Below, in pieces: positions 1 through 13,400 of a stretch of 64,000 nt of DNA. Position numbers and translations under genes: made by a program. Every line of letters starts with the position of its first letter. Positions within the stretch are counted from its first letter, which is position 1. Source of the DNA: Heloderma charlesbogerti (Eukaryota > Chordata > Lepidosauria > Squamata > Helodermatidae); the NCBI GenBank assembly GCA_026122225.1, contig JANEZZ010002699.1, positions 62,001-126,000 on the forward strand. Reading direction: 5' to 3'. The notes beneath the pieces were generated by a model that did no database searches, was not told the origin of the DNA, and was given only the letters and a program-made list of their open reading frames with translations.

Positions 1-2860
1 ATAAGGGAACAAATATCTGAACAGTATGGGATGCAAGTAAGGCCTATATGAGAGCTTATTTTATATATTTTATACAACAAAACATGCAACTGAAAAAGAA
101 AAGAGAAGAGAAGGTACAAAATATTCTAAAACAGATAAAGGAGAAAGAAGAATTCCTAAAGGAAAAACCGGGAAAGGCAATTGTCCTCCAACAGATTAAA
201 TTACTCCAACAACAATTGTCAATGTAACAGGTCAGGATATGCAAAAAAATTAAACTTTGTAAAACAAAGAAATCTTGAATTTGCTAATAAACCAGGAAGA
301 TGGTTGGCTTAGAAAGGAAAAAGAAAACAATTGTGAAAATAAGTGAAAGTGGATTAGAATTAACTGATAATGTGGCAATTCAGAAAGCCTTTTATCAATA
401 TTATTAAAATTTATATAAAGGACAGGATATCTCCCCAGAATTAATGGATAAATATATTCATAAACAAAATTTGCCAAAAATGACTAAGGAACAAAAACAA
501 ATGATGAATGGCCCAATAACAGTAAATGAAATGGTGGAAGCAATAAAAAAAATTAAATTGGGAAAAACTCCAGGACCAGATGGAATATCAGGATTATATT
601 ATAAGAAGTGTGAAGAAGGAATTTTACAACCGTTGAAACATATGATGAACCGTATTTTAAAAAAGGGGAGATACCGGAAACATGGAAAACAGCATATATA
701 ACATTAATATCTAAAGAAGGACAGGATTTAACCTCGACAAAAAACTACAGACCAATCTCATTATTAAACAATGACTATAAGATATTTACAACAATTTTGG
801 CAGAAAGGCTCAAGAAAATATTGCAGGAGTTTGTAGATGAGGACCAAAGTGGTTTCTTACCAAGGAGACAGATGAGAGATGATGTAAGAATGGTCTTGAA
901 TGTGGTGGAATATTTGGAAAAACACCCAGAAAAACAAGCAGCTCTGATCTTTTTAGATGCAGAGAAAGCATTTGATAATCTCAACTGGAAATTTTTAATT
1001 AAGACTTTAGAAGAACTGGACTTTGGAGAAAACTTTATAAAATGGGTGAAATTGGTATGTACCGATCAAAAGGCTCAAATCATTATAAATGGGGATTTGA
1101 CTAAACCTTGTGAGATAAAAAGAGGAACAAGACAAGGTTGCCCATTGTCACCGCTACTGTTGATATTGCTTTTAGAATTATTGAACAGAGATATAAGACA
1201 AGATGATCGAATTACAGGAATAAAGATTAAAAAGGAGAAATATAAGCTGAGGGCTTTTGCAGATGACTTGGTGTTTATGTTGGAAGAACCTTTAAAGGGA
1301 ATTGAAATTTTAATGAAAAAATTAAAAGAATTTGGAGGAGTGGCAGGGTTCAAAGTTAATAAACAGAAAACAAATTTTTTAACAAAGCATATGAATGTTC
1401 AAGAAAAAACAGTTGATGGATAAGACTGGCTTCCAAATTGAAAAGAAAGTAAAATATTTGGGAGTCCTTTTGACAAATATGAATTGTATGCTTTTTCAAA
1501 ATAACTATGTAAAAGTGTGGAATGAAATTAAACAAGACCTATTAAAATGGGGAAAATTACAACTATCACTTTTGGGAAGAATTGCAACAATCAAAATGAA
1601 TGTATTACCTAGAATGTTATTTTGTTTCAAATGATACCCATTATTACATCGGATTTACCTTTTAAGCAGTGGCAGAGAGATATAATGAAGTTTATATGGC
1701 AAGCAAAAAAACCAAGAGTTAAAATAAAAAAAATTACAAGATGCAAAGGAAAGAGGTGGCTTGGGATTACCAGATTTTAAAGCCTATTTTTCTGCCTGCT
1801 GCTTGATGTGGATGAAGGAATGCGTGATGTGGAAAAATAGAAGACTTTTAGAACTAGAAGGACATGAATTGAGATATGGGTGGCATGGTTATTTGTGGTA
1901 TGATAAAACAAAAGTGAATGTAGATTTTAAATAATAATTATATAAGAAGGGCTGTATTAAGAATTCGGAATAAATATAAATTAAGATTCTATAAAAAAAA
2001 ACCGCTTTGGATATCTTCACAAGAAGCAATGCACAGAAGAGAATTTGATAGCATGCATAAATGGATAAGATATAATGATTTAATGGAATTGTCACAAGGG
2101 GAATATAAGTTAAAATCAAGGGAAAGCTTATTGGAAGAAGATCATGTATGTCAGTGGTTTTCATATTTGCAAGTTAAAGAAAGGTTTAAAATAGATGAGA
2201 AAAATGGTGGATTTGAACATCTGTTGTGTAAGGGGAGCCAAAGGTAGATATCTTACTATCTTAAGGGATATTTTAGTGTATGTGTATTATGTGTTTATGT
2301 TGTTGTTGTGTCTTGGGTTTTTTTTTTTAAATAAAAATAAAATAAAAAAATTAAACAGTAAGGAGCTGATTACTCATTTACTTTTAGCTGCCAGATCCAC
2401 AATAGCTAGGTTCTGGAAGGGATTCACCTTCCAGGGATTAGATTATTGGCATGCCATGGACTGGCGAACTGCCATAATGGAAAAAATATTGCACAAGTTG
2501 AGGGTGGCCAGGGGTCAAAGCAAACACGATCCATTCCATGCAATATGGTTTGACTTTATTGCATATATGAACAGAACAGAACATCAATATTTGATTCCCT
2601 CACACTATAAAACGCTATGGCTTTTATAAGGAAGAAAATAGATGAAGAGTAATCCTGAGTCTGTCTGATAAAACATCTAGTAGCACCAACAAAAATTAGC
2701 TGTGACCTCTGTATACCCATTAAAATCTAACTGTATGGTAAGAAGATGTAATCCTGATGGAAATTGCTTTATTTTCATTTCATTTCATTTTGGTTTGGTT
2801 TTATTTTCTTTTGTTAATATTACTGAAATTCAATAAAAATTTGTATACAACGCCCCCCTC
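1..2860 (+). mobile_element. L1-type LINE, ORF2 remnant with 3' end
   Basis: A decayed L1 ORF2 reads along the plus strand in several frames. The pre-RT block lies at 444-701 and contains KTPGPDGI. The reverse transcriptase core at 797-1,423 shows FLDAEKAFDNLNW, a TRQGCPLSPL block and the catalytic FADD box (AFADDLVF). C-terminal L1 sequence continues through 1,395-2,630. The 3' untranslated end contains AATAAA near 2,831. The 5' part (endonuclease and ORF1) lies outside the window or is missing. Stops and frameshifts make it inactive. Confidence 0.9.
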
Positions 2861-2875
2861 CTAGAACTGGTTTGT

Positions 2876-3215
2876 TGAAATTTATTGATTTGTTTATTTA
2901 TTACATTTCTATACCGCCCAATAGCCGAAGCTCTCTGGCCAGTTCACACAACTAAAACTGTTATAAAACACGATATAAAAATTGAAAGTTTAAAGCTATG
3001 GTATAACAGTACAAACCAAAATAAAACCTAGCAGCAATGGAGGCATTTAAAACATGATAACAGATTTAAAACAACAGAGCTAAAAGACTAAAATGCCTAG
3101 GAAAATAAGGAGGCTCTGGGAAACGCACAGCTTAGGTGCCAGGCGAGCCTCCCTGGGAAGCTCATTCCACAACTGGGAAGGGATCAACACAGCTGCCTGA
3201 ATTTTTGGGCTCTCC
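2876..3215 (-). mobile_element. L2-type LINE 3' end remnant
   Basis: The sequence starts with a TTTATTTATTA-rich stretch followed by a 'taccgccc' motif, which is the reverse complement of the 3' end shared by the other L2-like copies here (for example 40,950-41,260). No usable coding sequence remains. The strand follows from the position of the A/T-rich tail. Confidence 0.6.
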
Positions 3216-3309
3216 TTGGGGGTGTGGCTATAAGGATTGTCATGATGAGCCCTTCAAAATTTACCAGTACACCACTGACTCCAACCCTTTTCCCAGCTGC
3301 CATTCCTTT

Positions 3310-3840
3310 TTAACCACTCTTCCCACCTTCCATTCCCCCAACAACTGTTGCCATGACTCCCTTCTTGCCAATGTGCCATTTTCCTGGCTCATCTATCGCA
3401 TGCCACAACTGCTTGATAAATCGCTTGCCTGGTGCAACGTTTTTAGATGTCATGCACCGTCTAATAAGCTTTGTAGATAGCGCTGGGGTGGAGTCAGTGG
3501 TCATGCTGCATTTCTGTACCACTGCCATGGGGAAATCTAGTCGTGAGGTCCTAGAAGTCACATTTAGGTTGCTAGGTAGGAGGCGGAAATCCAGGACCAC
3601 CAAGGTGTCTTTCTCTGAAATGCTACCTGTTCCATGCACAGAGCCAGCAAGACAGGTGAAGGTGAGAAGTCTCAATCTGCGGATGAGATGGTGGTGAAGG
3701 AGTTCAAATTTGTTAGGCATTGGTGAATATTTTGGGACAAGCCAGGCCTGTACAAGGGGGATGGGCTCCACGTGAACCAGAATGGAACCAGAGTGTGGGT
3801 GCTTAACATAAAAACGGTGCCAGAGCATTAAGGGCATCTC
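3310..3840 (+). mobile_element. CR1 LINE ORF1 fragment (esterase-like domain)
   Basis: The plus-strand translation at 3,353-3,840 aligns by eye with the ORF1 esterase (SGNH hydrolase-like) segment also seen in the minus-strand CR1 at 22,285-22,569. Shared elements are a conserved VDSAG.ESVV stretch, then REVLEVTFRLLGR, then FSEMLPVP. The glycine/asparagine-rich catalytic block is eroded and there are stops, so this is a dead fragment. An open antisense frame (3,837-3,310) is a shadow. Confidence 0.7.
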
Positions 3841-4390
3841 TACACCAGCCTAAAATCCTGCATTTAAAATGGGGCTTTCTGCTTCTGTTTTAAAGGCAGG
3901 ATCACAACTGACTCCCTTTACACGTGCCTCCTTTCCCCCCTCCCCTTCCCCCCTCCTTCTCCCTGTAGCTGAAACTTCCATTCTCTTTCATTGATCTCGT
4001 TTCTCTTCTTGCCACCTTAACTCTTTTCACGGAGGAAACTCAAGCGCAACACAACGGGGTAATTTGATAGCTCATTATCTGCGATCTATTTAAAAATGGA
4101 ACAAAGGGCATTTAGTGCAGGAGACGCCCTGGAGGGTCACGGCAGGGCGATGGAGTCATGTAAAGAGCCCACAAACGTCTGTGAAGGAGTAATCTCAATC
4201 ACAGGATTAAAGCTCCGTGTGAAGGAGCCCGTAAACTGAACCCTGGGGAAAAGCTGACAGGAGCTCAGAAGCATCCCATTCACACTGAATCACCCCTAGG
4301 GGATGGAGATGAAAACGTTTATGATTGCCCAAATTGGGATGGGATGAATATTGGCCATGAGCGTACAATAAAACATGATAGCTCGTCAAT
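3836..4390. repeat. Interspersed repeat, related copy at 39,912-40,305
   Basis: From 'catctctacaccagcctaaa' onward this stretch matches 39,912-40,305, including the pyrimidine-rich centre and the 'aggattaaagctccg' block. No protein similarity is seen. It behaves like a non-coding interspersed repeat, possibly a non-autonomous DNA element. The 39.9-kb copy continues into a hairpin at 40,319-40,380. Confidence 0.5.
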
Positions 4391-4399
4391 GAGGCCTAA

Positions 4400-5417
4400 G
4401 GGCTATAGAGGAAAATGCACATGCCAGGGATATCTGGAGAGGATACCATGTATAGGGCTTTCTGTGTGGATGCCAGAAACCTCTGTGCTAAGATAGGAGA
4501 ATTGGACAGCTTAGTTTTAAGGGAATGATACAGCAGGAATGATGAGGAAATGACTATCTCTGGGTACAAACTCTATAAGAAGGACAGGGAACGGGTCCTG
4601 GAGCTGGTATCACTCAAAGAGGGCATAACGTAAAGCAAAGTAGAAACCTTAAACGGGGCATCCTCCATACAATTACTGTGAGTGACAATACCAGGTTCCA
4701 AAAGTAATTCAGGACTGGGGATATGTCATTTTCCCACTGAGTAAAAGGCTAAGGGTGATCTTCAGATGGAGAATGAAATCGGGGAGGCATCCAAATCTGA
4801 AAGTGTTGTAGCAATGAGTGACTTCAATTACCCTCACACTGATTGGATAAAATCACATTCTAGTAATGACAAAGATGTAACATTTCTCTATACCTTAAAT
4901 GACTCTGCCCTAGAACAATTGGGGCAGAGTTCAACGGGACACTTGCGCCTCCACCGAATCTCTGACAGCCCGTGAATTCCCATCTGCAAATGGCACCACC
5001 TCTTGTGGAAGGAAGATTTAGCCCTTCTAAGGCCACTGGAATCCAGCAAAACTGCTCGTCTCTGGAAAGGGGCAGGGTGGTGGAGCTCACATCAGGGAGT
5101 TCCACTAAAGAGTTTCAGAGGAAGGCCAGGATCTCTGTTCCATCATCCCAGAGTGCAGGACACGGAATCATGGGCTCAAGTGACAGGAAGCCAGATTCCA
5201 GCTGAACACCAGGAAAAACGTCCTGACTGTTAGAGCAATATGACAGTGGAACCAGTTACCTAGGGAGGTAGTGGGCTCTCCCACACTGGAGGGATTCAAG
5301 ATGAAGATGGACAACTACCTGTCAGGGATGCTCTGACTTGGATTCCTGCACTGAGCAGGGGGTTGGACTTGATGGCCTTGTAGGCCCCCCCAACCCTCCT
5401 ATTCTATGATTCTATGA
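4400..5417 (+). mobile_element. CR1-type LINE remnant with 3' microsatellite end
   Basis: The right end is diagnostic for CR1: a 3' untranslated region ending in two perfect ATTCTATG units at 5,401-5,416. The middle part (about 4,640-4,810) matches 37,430-37,625. The portion from 4,460 to 4,975 is short broken frames that I cannot assign, so the block may be composite. The insertion interrupts an L2 remnant that resumes at 5,418. Confidence 0.6.
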
Positions 5418-5811
5418 TCAACTGCCCCAATTGAGAAGTGAGCATTTTCACATTTCAGGGCTTCCTCTGCAAAGCAGCACATCTCTGCTGTGTACGCGTT
5501 GGGTCCCGCTTGTACAATGCATTTGGTGAGACCCACACAACAATGTTGGCGGCCCACAAGAGAATAATTGGGGACAGAAGCGCCCCATGGGGTTCTGCCC
5601 TTGGTCATGGAACTGACCAAAGGGGGGGGCGACCCTTGATTTAATCTGGTGTGGTGCCACCAGGACCTTGTGTATGACGCGTGTTGTTGAACCAACTGGA
5701 AACAGTGACTACAGTGGCACTGGATGCAATTTATATTTAAGTGTAAAATCGCTGCGGAAGTCTCACACAGTCACCTTTGATTTCAAATGGGAAACCTCTA
5801 AAGTGAGAGAA

Positions 5812-6160
5812 GGTTGAAAGGGGGAGTCCATAGAGTTACCTCTCACCAAAATCCTTGGAGGTTACTGAAAACCAGAATGATAGAAACTCAACTAAAATGT
5901 ATACTGCTGATCAGGAAAGGTAGCACCAAGTGCAAGAGGTCACGAGCTTGGTTAACAAGTTGTGCCAAGGAAACTGTTAGAGAAAAAGATGCTTCCTTCA
6001 TAAAATGGCCATCTTGTCCAAATGAGGAGAACATAAAGGAAAACAAACTTGTACAAAGGAGGTGAAAAACAGACAATGAGTGTTGCAAAAAAGAATTCTG
6101 AGGAGCATATTGCTAATAGCACCAGAGCCAGAAATAAAGAATTCTTTAAATGTACCACCA
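5812..6160 (+). mobile_element. CR1 LINE ORF2 fragment (endonuclease-RT linker)
   Basis: Broken plus-strand frames match the linker between endonuclease and reverse transcriptase of CR1. They include a KEVKN/KNSE... segment followed by NKEFFK, also present in the CR1 fragments at 8,822-9,058 (minus) and 41,690-42,080 (plus). It is part of duplicated block A. Confidence 0.65.
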
Positions 6161-6495
6161 CCTTCAGAGGCATATTTGCTGGTGACCCAAGAAAGGGCCT
6201 TTTTGGTGGCTGCTCCCAGGTTGTGGAACTCCCTCCCAAAGGAGGCTGGGGTGGCTCCTTCTCTCTTGTCCCTGCGTTGACAGGCAAAGACCACTTTATT
6301 CAAGTGGGCCTTTGGCTTGTACATGGGTTGCTTGGGTTGGGTGCTGGTTTTTATTTTTTTATTCTGCAATTGTTCTCTTTTCTTGAGTTTTAAAGTATCA
6401 TTTTATTGTTTTAATCCATTTTAAGTCTGACTAAGCTGCCTTGAGTACCATATTTTGGTAGACAGGCAGGGTACAAATCAAACAAACAAAGACAT
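6160..6495 (+). mobile_element. L2-type LINE 3' end
   Basis: It encodes the extreme C-terminus of an L2-clade ORF2 (APRLWNSLPKEAG motif near 6,210-6,250), followed by the usual 3' end that closes with 'gtacaaatcaaacaaacaaa'. The paralogous copy in block B is 42,140-42,670. The piece is truncated at its 5' side and inactive. Confidence 0.7.
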
Positions 6496-6499
6496 TGTG

Positions 6500-7173
6500 T
6501 GTGCATTCATGTATATCAGGGATGGGGAAGGTGTGGCAATCCAGATGTTGGACTAGAAAACCCACCATTCCTCACCATTAGCTACACTTTCAAGGGAGGA
6601 TGAACTCACAGCTCAGCAATATCTGGAAGGCCACAATTTCCCCAGCACTGGTACACATCCTCAAAGATTTTCTTGATCCTGGCTCTTTTTTGTGCATGTT
6701 TCTTTAATAAAGGTGAGACCAAGCTCACCTTCTCCCCCTCACTGACCCATGGCAGAAGATGGAACCATGTCCGTGAGCTCTTGCGAGTACGTTTTTCTCC
6801 AGCTCCGCATCTGTGCCTCGAGCCACGCAGAGCCCATGAAGTTGCCGAGGTGACCCTTCCCCTTGGAATTATCAAAAGCATAGTGATTTATTTTAATGTT
6901 TGCCAATGCTCAAGAGAGCTTACTGGAGACTGCCTTTGAGACCAATAAAATCAACACCAGAATCAAGGGCAATGTCAGGAAATCTCTCGCACAGTGCCTC
7001 AAAGCTTGGTGCATAAAATAGGTTCTGAGCAATTGAGCTAAGATCTAGGGCAGGTTGGGTGACCATGACCGTGGTGCAGATTAGTATAACTCCCTGTCCC
7101 CTTCCCAGTCAGAAGGTACTGCATTTGCAAAGACACTGCAGCTGTGGTCTTGCAAGAGTTTCTTTATGCCTTC
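6500..7173. other. Upstream region of the V2R gene, no gene seen
   Basis: I find no convincing coding sequence here. The stretch is conserved in block B at 42,670-43,330, so it was copied together with exon 1 and may contain the V2R promoter. Open frames such as 6,673-6,939 are not shared in an intact form between the copies. Confidence 0.4.
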
Positions 7174-7179
7174 TAATTA
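7174..7179. promoter_or_regulatory. Homeodomain-type TAATTA core upstream of V2R exon 1
   Basis: A palindromic TAATTA lies 67 bp before the V2R start codon. The identical site lies at the identical distance in the duplicate (43,331-43,336). Homeodomain cores are common in chemoreceptor promoters. That this one is functional is inference, and conservation may only reflect recent duplication. Confidence 0.25.
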
Positions 7180-7240
7180 GCTGTCTATGGAGGTGAAAGG
7201 AGCAGTCACAAGGGAGTTCTAGGAAGCGGGTCGGCCCAGA

Positions 7241-7461
7241 ATGATATCAGTGCTGCTGGTCTTGCTGCTGCTGCTGCTGCCCCGTGCAGCCCAGGAGATG
7301 CAGAAGGCAAAATGTCCCTGGAATCTGATCGGAGGTCAAACTGGAGCATCGAACTATTACCGGCCAGGAGACTACCTCATTGGCGGAGTCATATCTTCAC
7401 AGTATTTTCAAAAACAACAGCCATACGTCTTTTCCAAGTCCCCGTTACACAGGGTTGATCC
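7241..7461 (+). CDS. V2R exon 1: signal peptide and mature N-terminus
   Basis: The exon opens with the only suitable ATG and encodes a leucine-run signal peptide ([14 protein letters not shown]) with cleavage likely after A-A-Q. The mature start contains the cysteine and the [19 protein letters not shown] segment typical of V2R exon 1. The donor is CC|GTAAGT, phase 2. A near-identical second copy lies at 43,398-43,618. Confidence 0.95.
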
Positions 7462-10400
7462 GTAAGTAATGCTGATTTAGTGCTGCCCAACCTCCATTCC
7501 CATTGTCCCCATTTACTGGACCCTGCCCACATTTCCTGGTGCCCCTGGTCACCTCAAGTCATTCGCTCTCCCTCCTTTCCCCGGTTGTGCCCTTTGAAGG
7601 AGAATTTGGAATTCATGAACATGAAGGGAACACTTTGTTCAGCATGGTCACATATGGCTGGATAACCAGGGTTTCCTGGCATAGTTTGAACCGAAATAAC
7701 AAGCACCCTGGCCGACAGGAAGCTCTGGCGTGGGCTGGTCCATGAAGTCACGAAGAGTCGGAAGCGACTGAACGAATAAACAACAACAACAACAACCACC
7801 CTCTTGGCTTTGAAAGAAAGTCAAGACACAGGCTGGCGCCAGGGTGGCTTTTTCTGGCTGGTGGTCTAAACACAGACATCCCACAGCTTCCCCCTCCATC
7901 CCCAGCATAGCTGTTTGCTATGAGGCAGCAAATGTACTTGGGTGTATCTGACTTGCAGCTATTCTTCAGTAAGTAGAGTGAATCTCCAGGCAGGGCTGTG
8001 AAATCCCCTGCCTGAAAACCCAGAGGGCTGCTGGCACTCAGAAAGTGTCGGCAATTCTGGGCTAGATGCACCAATAGTGTGGCTCAGTCTGAGGCTGCTT
8101 CCCATGTTCCCAAATCCATTGTGCAATTCAGTGTTGGGGGAGAGGTGGGGCAGGGTGAATGCGCAACCTGTGTTCTTTGGCAGCGCAAACTGGGTGTTAG
8201 TTACCACTGTTTTCCTTGGATGGGTTGGAGCGCCAGTTATTTTTTTAGTTTCCCCAGTCCCTCTGTGACATCACCTTCTGGGAGGTATCTGGAGAACTGA
8301 CGTCCCACGCCTGACTTTCCCATTGCAGTGAGGCTGAAGGAAGAATGGATAAAACCCCAGGGAGAAAAACAAGTGATCAGGCAACTGTCTTTCTGCAGTG
8401 AAAAGAAGGTCTCTCCTTTACAGCTGGGTGCAATGATAATTTGAGATAACAGTTTCCAACTGGAGATGCACTTATCCCCCCGCCCCACCAAAAAACAAAG
8501 TACTTCACACAGATTCCAAATGGAAATCTATACTACCCTAACACAAGTGCAGTGCAGCTTGGGACTCAATTTGGCTCAAAGGGCTTGTACTTTGGACTCT
8601 GTATATAAAATAATTATATTATTTGTATAAGAACCTACAAACATAAGAGCCATGCTAAATCAGACCGGGGGTCCATCTAGTCCAGCACTCTGTTCACACA
8701 GTGGCCAACCAGCTGCACCCAGTGATTTTTTAACTTCCAATTTGTCAATAAGGCCTAGAACGTAATCTCTTGACACCACTATTTGCCTGAATTCCTCTGA
8801 ATCCCTCCCAGAAAATATAAATTAAGGCACATGTATCTTGCCTACTTCTACTGCAGTGAAGACAGAAAGATTCGATTTCTCTGCGATCTTCTTGTCCTCC
8901 TTTAGTCCTCCTTGAACTGCATTATCATCCAACAATCCAATTGCCTCCCAAGCTGTTCTCCTGGTTCTGATGTATTTGAAGAATTCTTTATTTTTGGCCT
9001 TGATGTTATTAGCATTATGCACCTCAAAATTCTTTTTCTTTTTCTTTTTTTTTGGCATTCCTTATTACTTGCTTGCATTTCATTTGTGCAAGTTTGTGTT
9101 CCTTTCCATTCTGCTCATTTGGGAAAAACTTCCAGTTTCTGAAGGAAGCCTAGTTTTCTCTCGTAGCCTCTTTGACACTGCTGATTAACCATGCTGCTCA
9201 TCCCTTTATTTTAAGCCTTTTGGAAGTCCAAGCAAACAAGATCTACCATATGCTCACCCCACATCCCATTACTGTGGACCTCAGCTGATTTCACTTGCAC
9301 AAGTGAGATGCACACAAAGGGCCTTGTGGCCTCCTAGTGGTTTGTTGCAGTCAAGGGTTGGATGGCTGGAAGTAATGTTTATTGACTTTGGGTGCAATCC
9401 TATACATGTTTAGACAACAAGAAGTCCTACAATTCCCAGAATGCCTGAGCCAGCTGGCTGAGCACTCAGCACAGGAGCATCCATCCATCCATCCATCCAT
9501 CCACATTTTTAAGCAGCCCAAACCACCAAACCCACTGCAACGGTTGCAGGTATTTTCCAAAGTTCATTTTTTAAAAATGGTGTTGTTCTTCAAAGGCCGT
9601 TCCCCCCTTAAGGCATGTGGCATAATCTCTCCATCTTTGTTTTCACGTGCCAAATGTTTATGCCTTTACCTTGCAACATGGGCATTCTCTGTGTGCTATA
9701 GACATACAAACGGTCATGTGAGGATCGGCTCTTCTGAGGTTTATATTGCCTTAAAAGAACTTTAGATTCATAAAAGAAAGAAAGTGATGTTTTGTTTTCA
9801 TTGAATGGACAATGAGAGTGAGACACGTGTATTTTTATTTTCCCGTCTTGTTTTGCAGGTTGCTACCTCCAAGGTACTGGCACATGTTATCCTTCCTATT
9901 TGCCATTCAGGAGACCAATCAGAACCCCAGCCTCTTACCCAACATCAGTCTGGGCTACAACATCTATGAGACCAGTTTTGATGGAAGAACCACTTCCTAT
10001 GCCATGCTCCAGCTGCTTGCTGGAGGGGAAAGCGATATTCCCAATTACAGCTGTGGGAGAAAGAATCACCTGCTGCCCATCCTTGAAGGGGTTGAATCTG
10101 ACCTCTCCGTCCTGATTTCTTCCATGTCAAGTATCTACAAACTCCCGCAGGTATGAACCGGTAGGGGAGAGGAGGCCTGCTGCATAGAAATGGCAGGTGA
10201 TACCTGGCTTGAGTCACCTCCCACTCCAAAGTGCCTCTGCCTGTGGGGCTGTTTGTACTGAGGAGCATGTGTTGGAAGTCAGTACTGGTGTAGTTGTTTT
10301 GGAAGGGGAGCCAGGACATCAAAAAGTGGGGCCAGAGGAAGACCGTCGTTAGGGCTGGCATGATCGGACAGTGGCTGAGTGCTCATGGACTCTGAAGGGC

Positions 10401-13400
10401 CAATTCGCCAACCCCTGCTTCTTTTTCTTTTTTTTGAAAATACTTTTTATTCTATTTTTTATCTTTATAAATAAAATAAACAGTACCAACAACCTAATCA
10501 GTAACTACAATTTCCCAACAATACAGTATTCTTAGGAGGACACAGCAATAATGAAAGAGAAAAAGAAAGAAAGAAAAAAAGAAAACAGAAGAAGGAAGAA
10601 GAAAGCATGAAAAAATATATATATATAAAGTTATTTAAAAGGATTAAATTTAAACTCCATTATACAGAAACTTCAAATCCCATTCTACTTAAAAATTATA
10701 CCTATAACATTGGCAATATTACAATTCAATACAGCATAAATAATCAACATTACATTTCAATATCATATCATCAGTCTTATAACAAGGAAGTAGGCCTACA
10801 ATTCATTTCCAGTAACCATATATTCCCCTTCATGGATCACTGCCTTGTTGTGGCGAAGGGGCTTGCGTAACTCAGTGAAGCCATAAGCTATGCCGTGCAG
10901 GGCCACCCAAGACGGACAGGTCATGGCAGAGAGTTCTGACAAAATGTGGTCCACTGGAGAAGGAAATGGCAACCCATTCCAGTATTCTTGCCAAGAAAAC
11001 CCCATGGAACGTATCACAAGGCTAAAAGAGATGACGCCGGAAGATGAGCCCTTCAGGTTGGAAGGTGTCCAATATCCTACTGGGGAAGAGCAGAGGGTAT
11101 TTCCAAGTAGCGCCAGAAAGAGTGAAGCGGCTGGGCCAAAGCCGAAAGGACACTCAGCTGTGGATGTGTCTGGTGGTGAAAAGAAAATCCGATGCTGTCA
11201 AGAACAATATCGTTTAGGAACCTGGAATGTAAGGTCAATGAATCAAGGTAAGCTAGAGGTGGTCAAACATGAGATGGCAAGATTGAACATCGACATCTTG
11301 GGAATCAGGGAACTAAAATGGACAAGCGTGGGCGAATTTAATTCAGGTGACCATCATATCTACTATTGTGGGCAAGAATCCCTGAGAAGAAATGGAGTAG
11401 CACTCATAGTCAACAAAAGGGTGGGAAAAGCAGTACTGGGGTACAATCTCAAAAATGATAGAATGATCTCAGTACGAATCCAAGGCAAACCATTCAACAT
11501 CACAGTAATTCAAGTCTATGCCCCAACCACTGATGCCGAAGAAGCTGAGGTTGATCGGTTCTATGAAGACCTACAACACCTTCTAGAACTAACACCAAAA
11601 AAAGATGTCCTCTTCATCATAGGGGATTGGAATGCTAAAGTAGGAAGTCAAGAAATCACCGGGATAACAGGCAGGCATGGCCTTGGTGTACAAAATGAAG
11701 CAGGACAAAAGCTAATAGAGTTTTGCCAAGAGAACACGCTGATCATAGCAAACACTCTTTTCCAACAGCACAAGAGGCGACTCTACACATGGACATCACC
11801 AGATGGTCAATATCGAAATCAGATTGTTTATGTACTTTGCAGCCAAAGATGGAGAAGCTCTATACAGTCAGTCAAAACAAGACCTGGAGCTGACTGTGGC
11901 TCAGATCATGAGCTTCTTGTTGCAAAATTTCGGCTGAAATTGAAGAACGTAGGGAAAACCTCCAAACCATTCAGGTTTAAATCTAAACCTAAATCATATC
12001 CCTCAGAAATATACAGTGGAGGTGAGGAATAGATTTCAGGGATTAGACCTGATAGACAGAGTGCCTGAGGAACTATGGACGGAGGTCCGTAACATTGTTC
12101 AGGAGGCAGCAACGAAATCCATCCCAAAGAAAAAGAAATGCAAGAAAGCCAAGTGGCTGTCTGATGAGGCTTTACAAGTAGCTGAGGAAAGAAGGGAAGC
12201 GAAAAGCAAGGGAGAAAGGGGAAGATATATCCAACTGAATGCAGAGTTCTAGAGAATAGCAAGGAGGGACAAGAAGGCCTTCTTAAATGAACAATGCAAA
12301 GAAATCGAGGAAAACAACAGAATGGGAAAGACTAGAGATCTCTTCAAGAAAATCGGAGATCTCAAGGGAACATTTTGTGCAAAGACGGGCATGATAAAGG
12401 ACAAAGAAGGCAGGGACCTAACAGAAGCAGATGAGATGAAGAAGAGGTGGCAAGAATACACAGAAGAACTATACAGGAAAGATCTTAATGTCCCTGATAG
12501 CCATGATAGTGCGGTCAGTGAACTGGAGCCGGACATCCTCGAGAGTGAAGTCAAGTGGGCCTTAGGAAGCATTAGTAACAACAAAGCTAGTGGAGATGAC
12601 AGTCTTCCAGCTGAGCTATTGAAAATCCTAAAAGATGATGCTGTTAAAGTGCTGCATTTGATATGCCAACAAATTTGGAACACTCAGCAATGGCTGCAAG
12701 ACTGGAAAAGGTCAGTTTACATTCCAATTCCAAAGAAGGGCAACGCCAAAGAGTGTTCAAACTACCGCACAATTGTGCTCATTTCACATGCCAGCAAGGT
12801 GATGCTCAAAATCCTACAAGCTAGGCTTCAGCAGTATGCGAACCGAGAACTACCGGAAGTACAAGCTGGCTTTCGAAGAGGCAGAGGAACTAGAGATCAA
12901 ATCGCCAACGTTCGCTGGATCATGGAGAAAGCAAGAGACTTCCAGAAAAACGTCTATTTCTGCTTCACTGACTATGCTAAAGCCTTGGATTGTGTGGATC
13001 ACAACAAACTGTGGCAAATTCTTAAAGTGATGGGAGTACCAAACCACCTTACCTGTCTCCTGAGAAACCTGTACGAGGGTCAAGAAGCAACAGTAAGAAC
13101 CGGACATGGAACAACCGAGTGGTTCAAAACTGGGAAAGGAGTACGACAAGGCTGCATATTGTCACCCTGCTTATTTAACTTATATGCAGAGTACATCATG
13201 AGAAACGCTGGGTTGGATGAATCAGAGTTCGGAATTAAGATTGCCGGGAGAATTATCAACAACCTCCGATATGCAGACGATACCACCCTAATGGCAGAAA
13301 GCAAAGGGGATCTCAAGAGCCTCTTGTTGAGGGTGAAAGAGGAGAGTGCAAAAACTGGTTTGAAACTCAACATTAAAAAAACTAAGATCATGGCATCTGG

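Larger units (their letters stand above)
5418..9069 (+). repeat. Duplicated block A (carries V2R exon 1); partner 39,858-45,134
   Basis: Base-by-base reading shows the same order of elements in both blocks: L2 remnant, CR1 ORF2 fragment, L2 3' end, about 0.6 kb of upstream DNA, V2R exon 1, intron 1 sequence and a minus-strand CR1 fragment. The exon differs at 5 of 221 positions. Each block also has private insertions: a BovB-type tail in A, and a SINE plus L2 piece in B. Homology stops inside the CR1 fragment on the right (9,069 versus 45,134). The left limit is obscured by LINEs. Confidence 0.85.

Noticed and set aside
3310..3837. 175-codon minus-strand frame
   Set aside because: The recognisable CR1 ORF1 similarity is on the plus strand. 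The antisense frame has no family signature.
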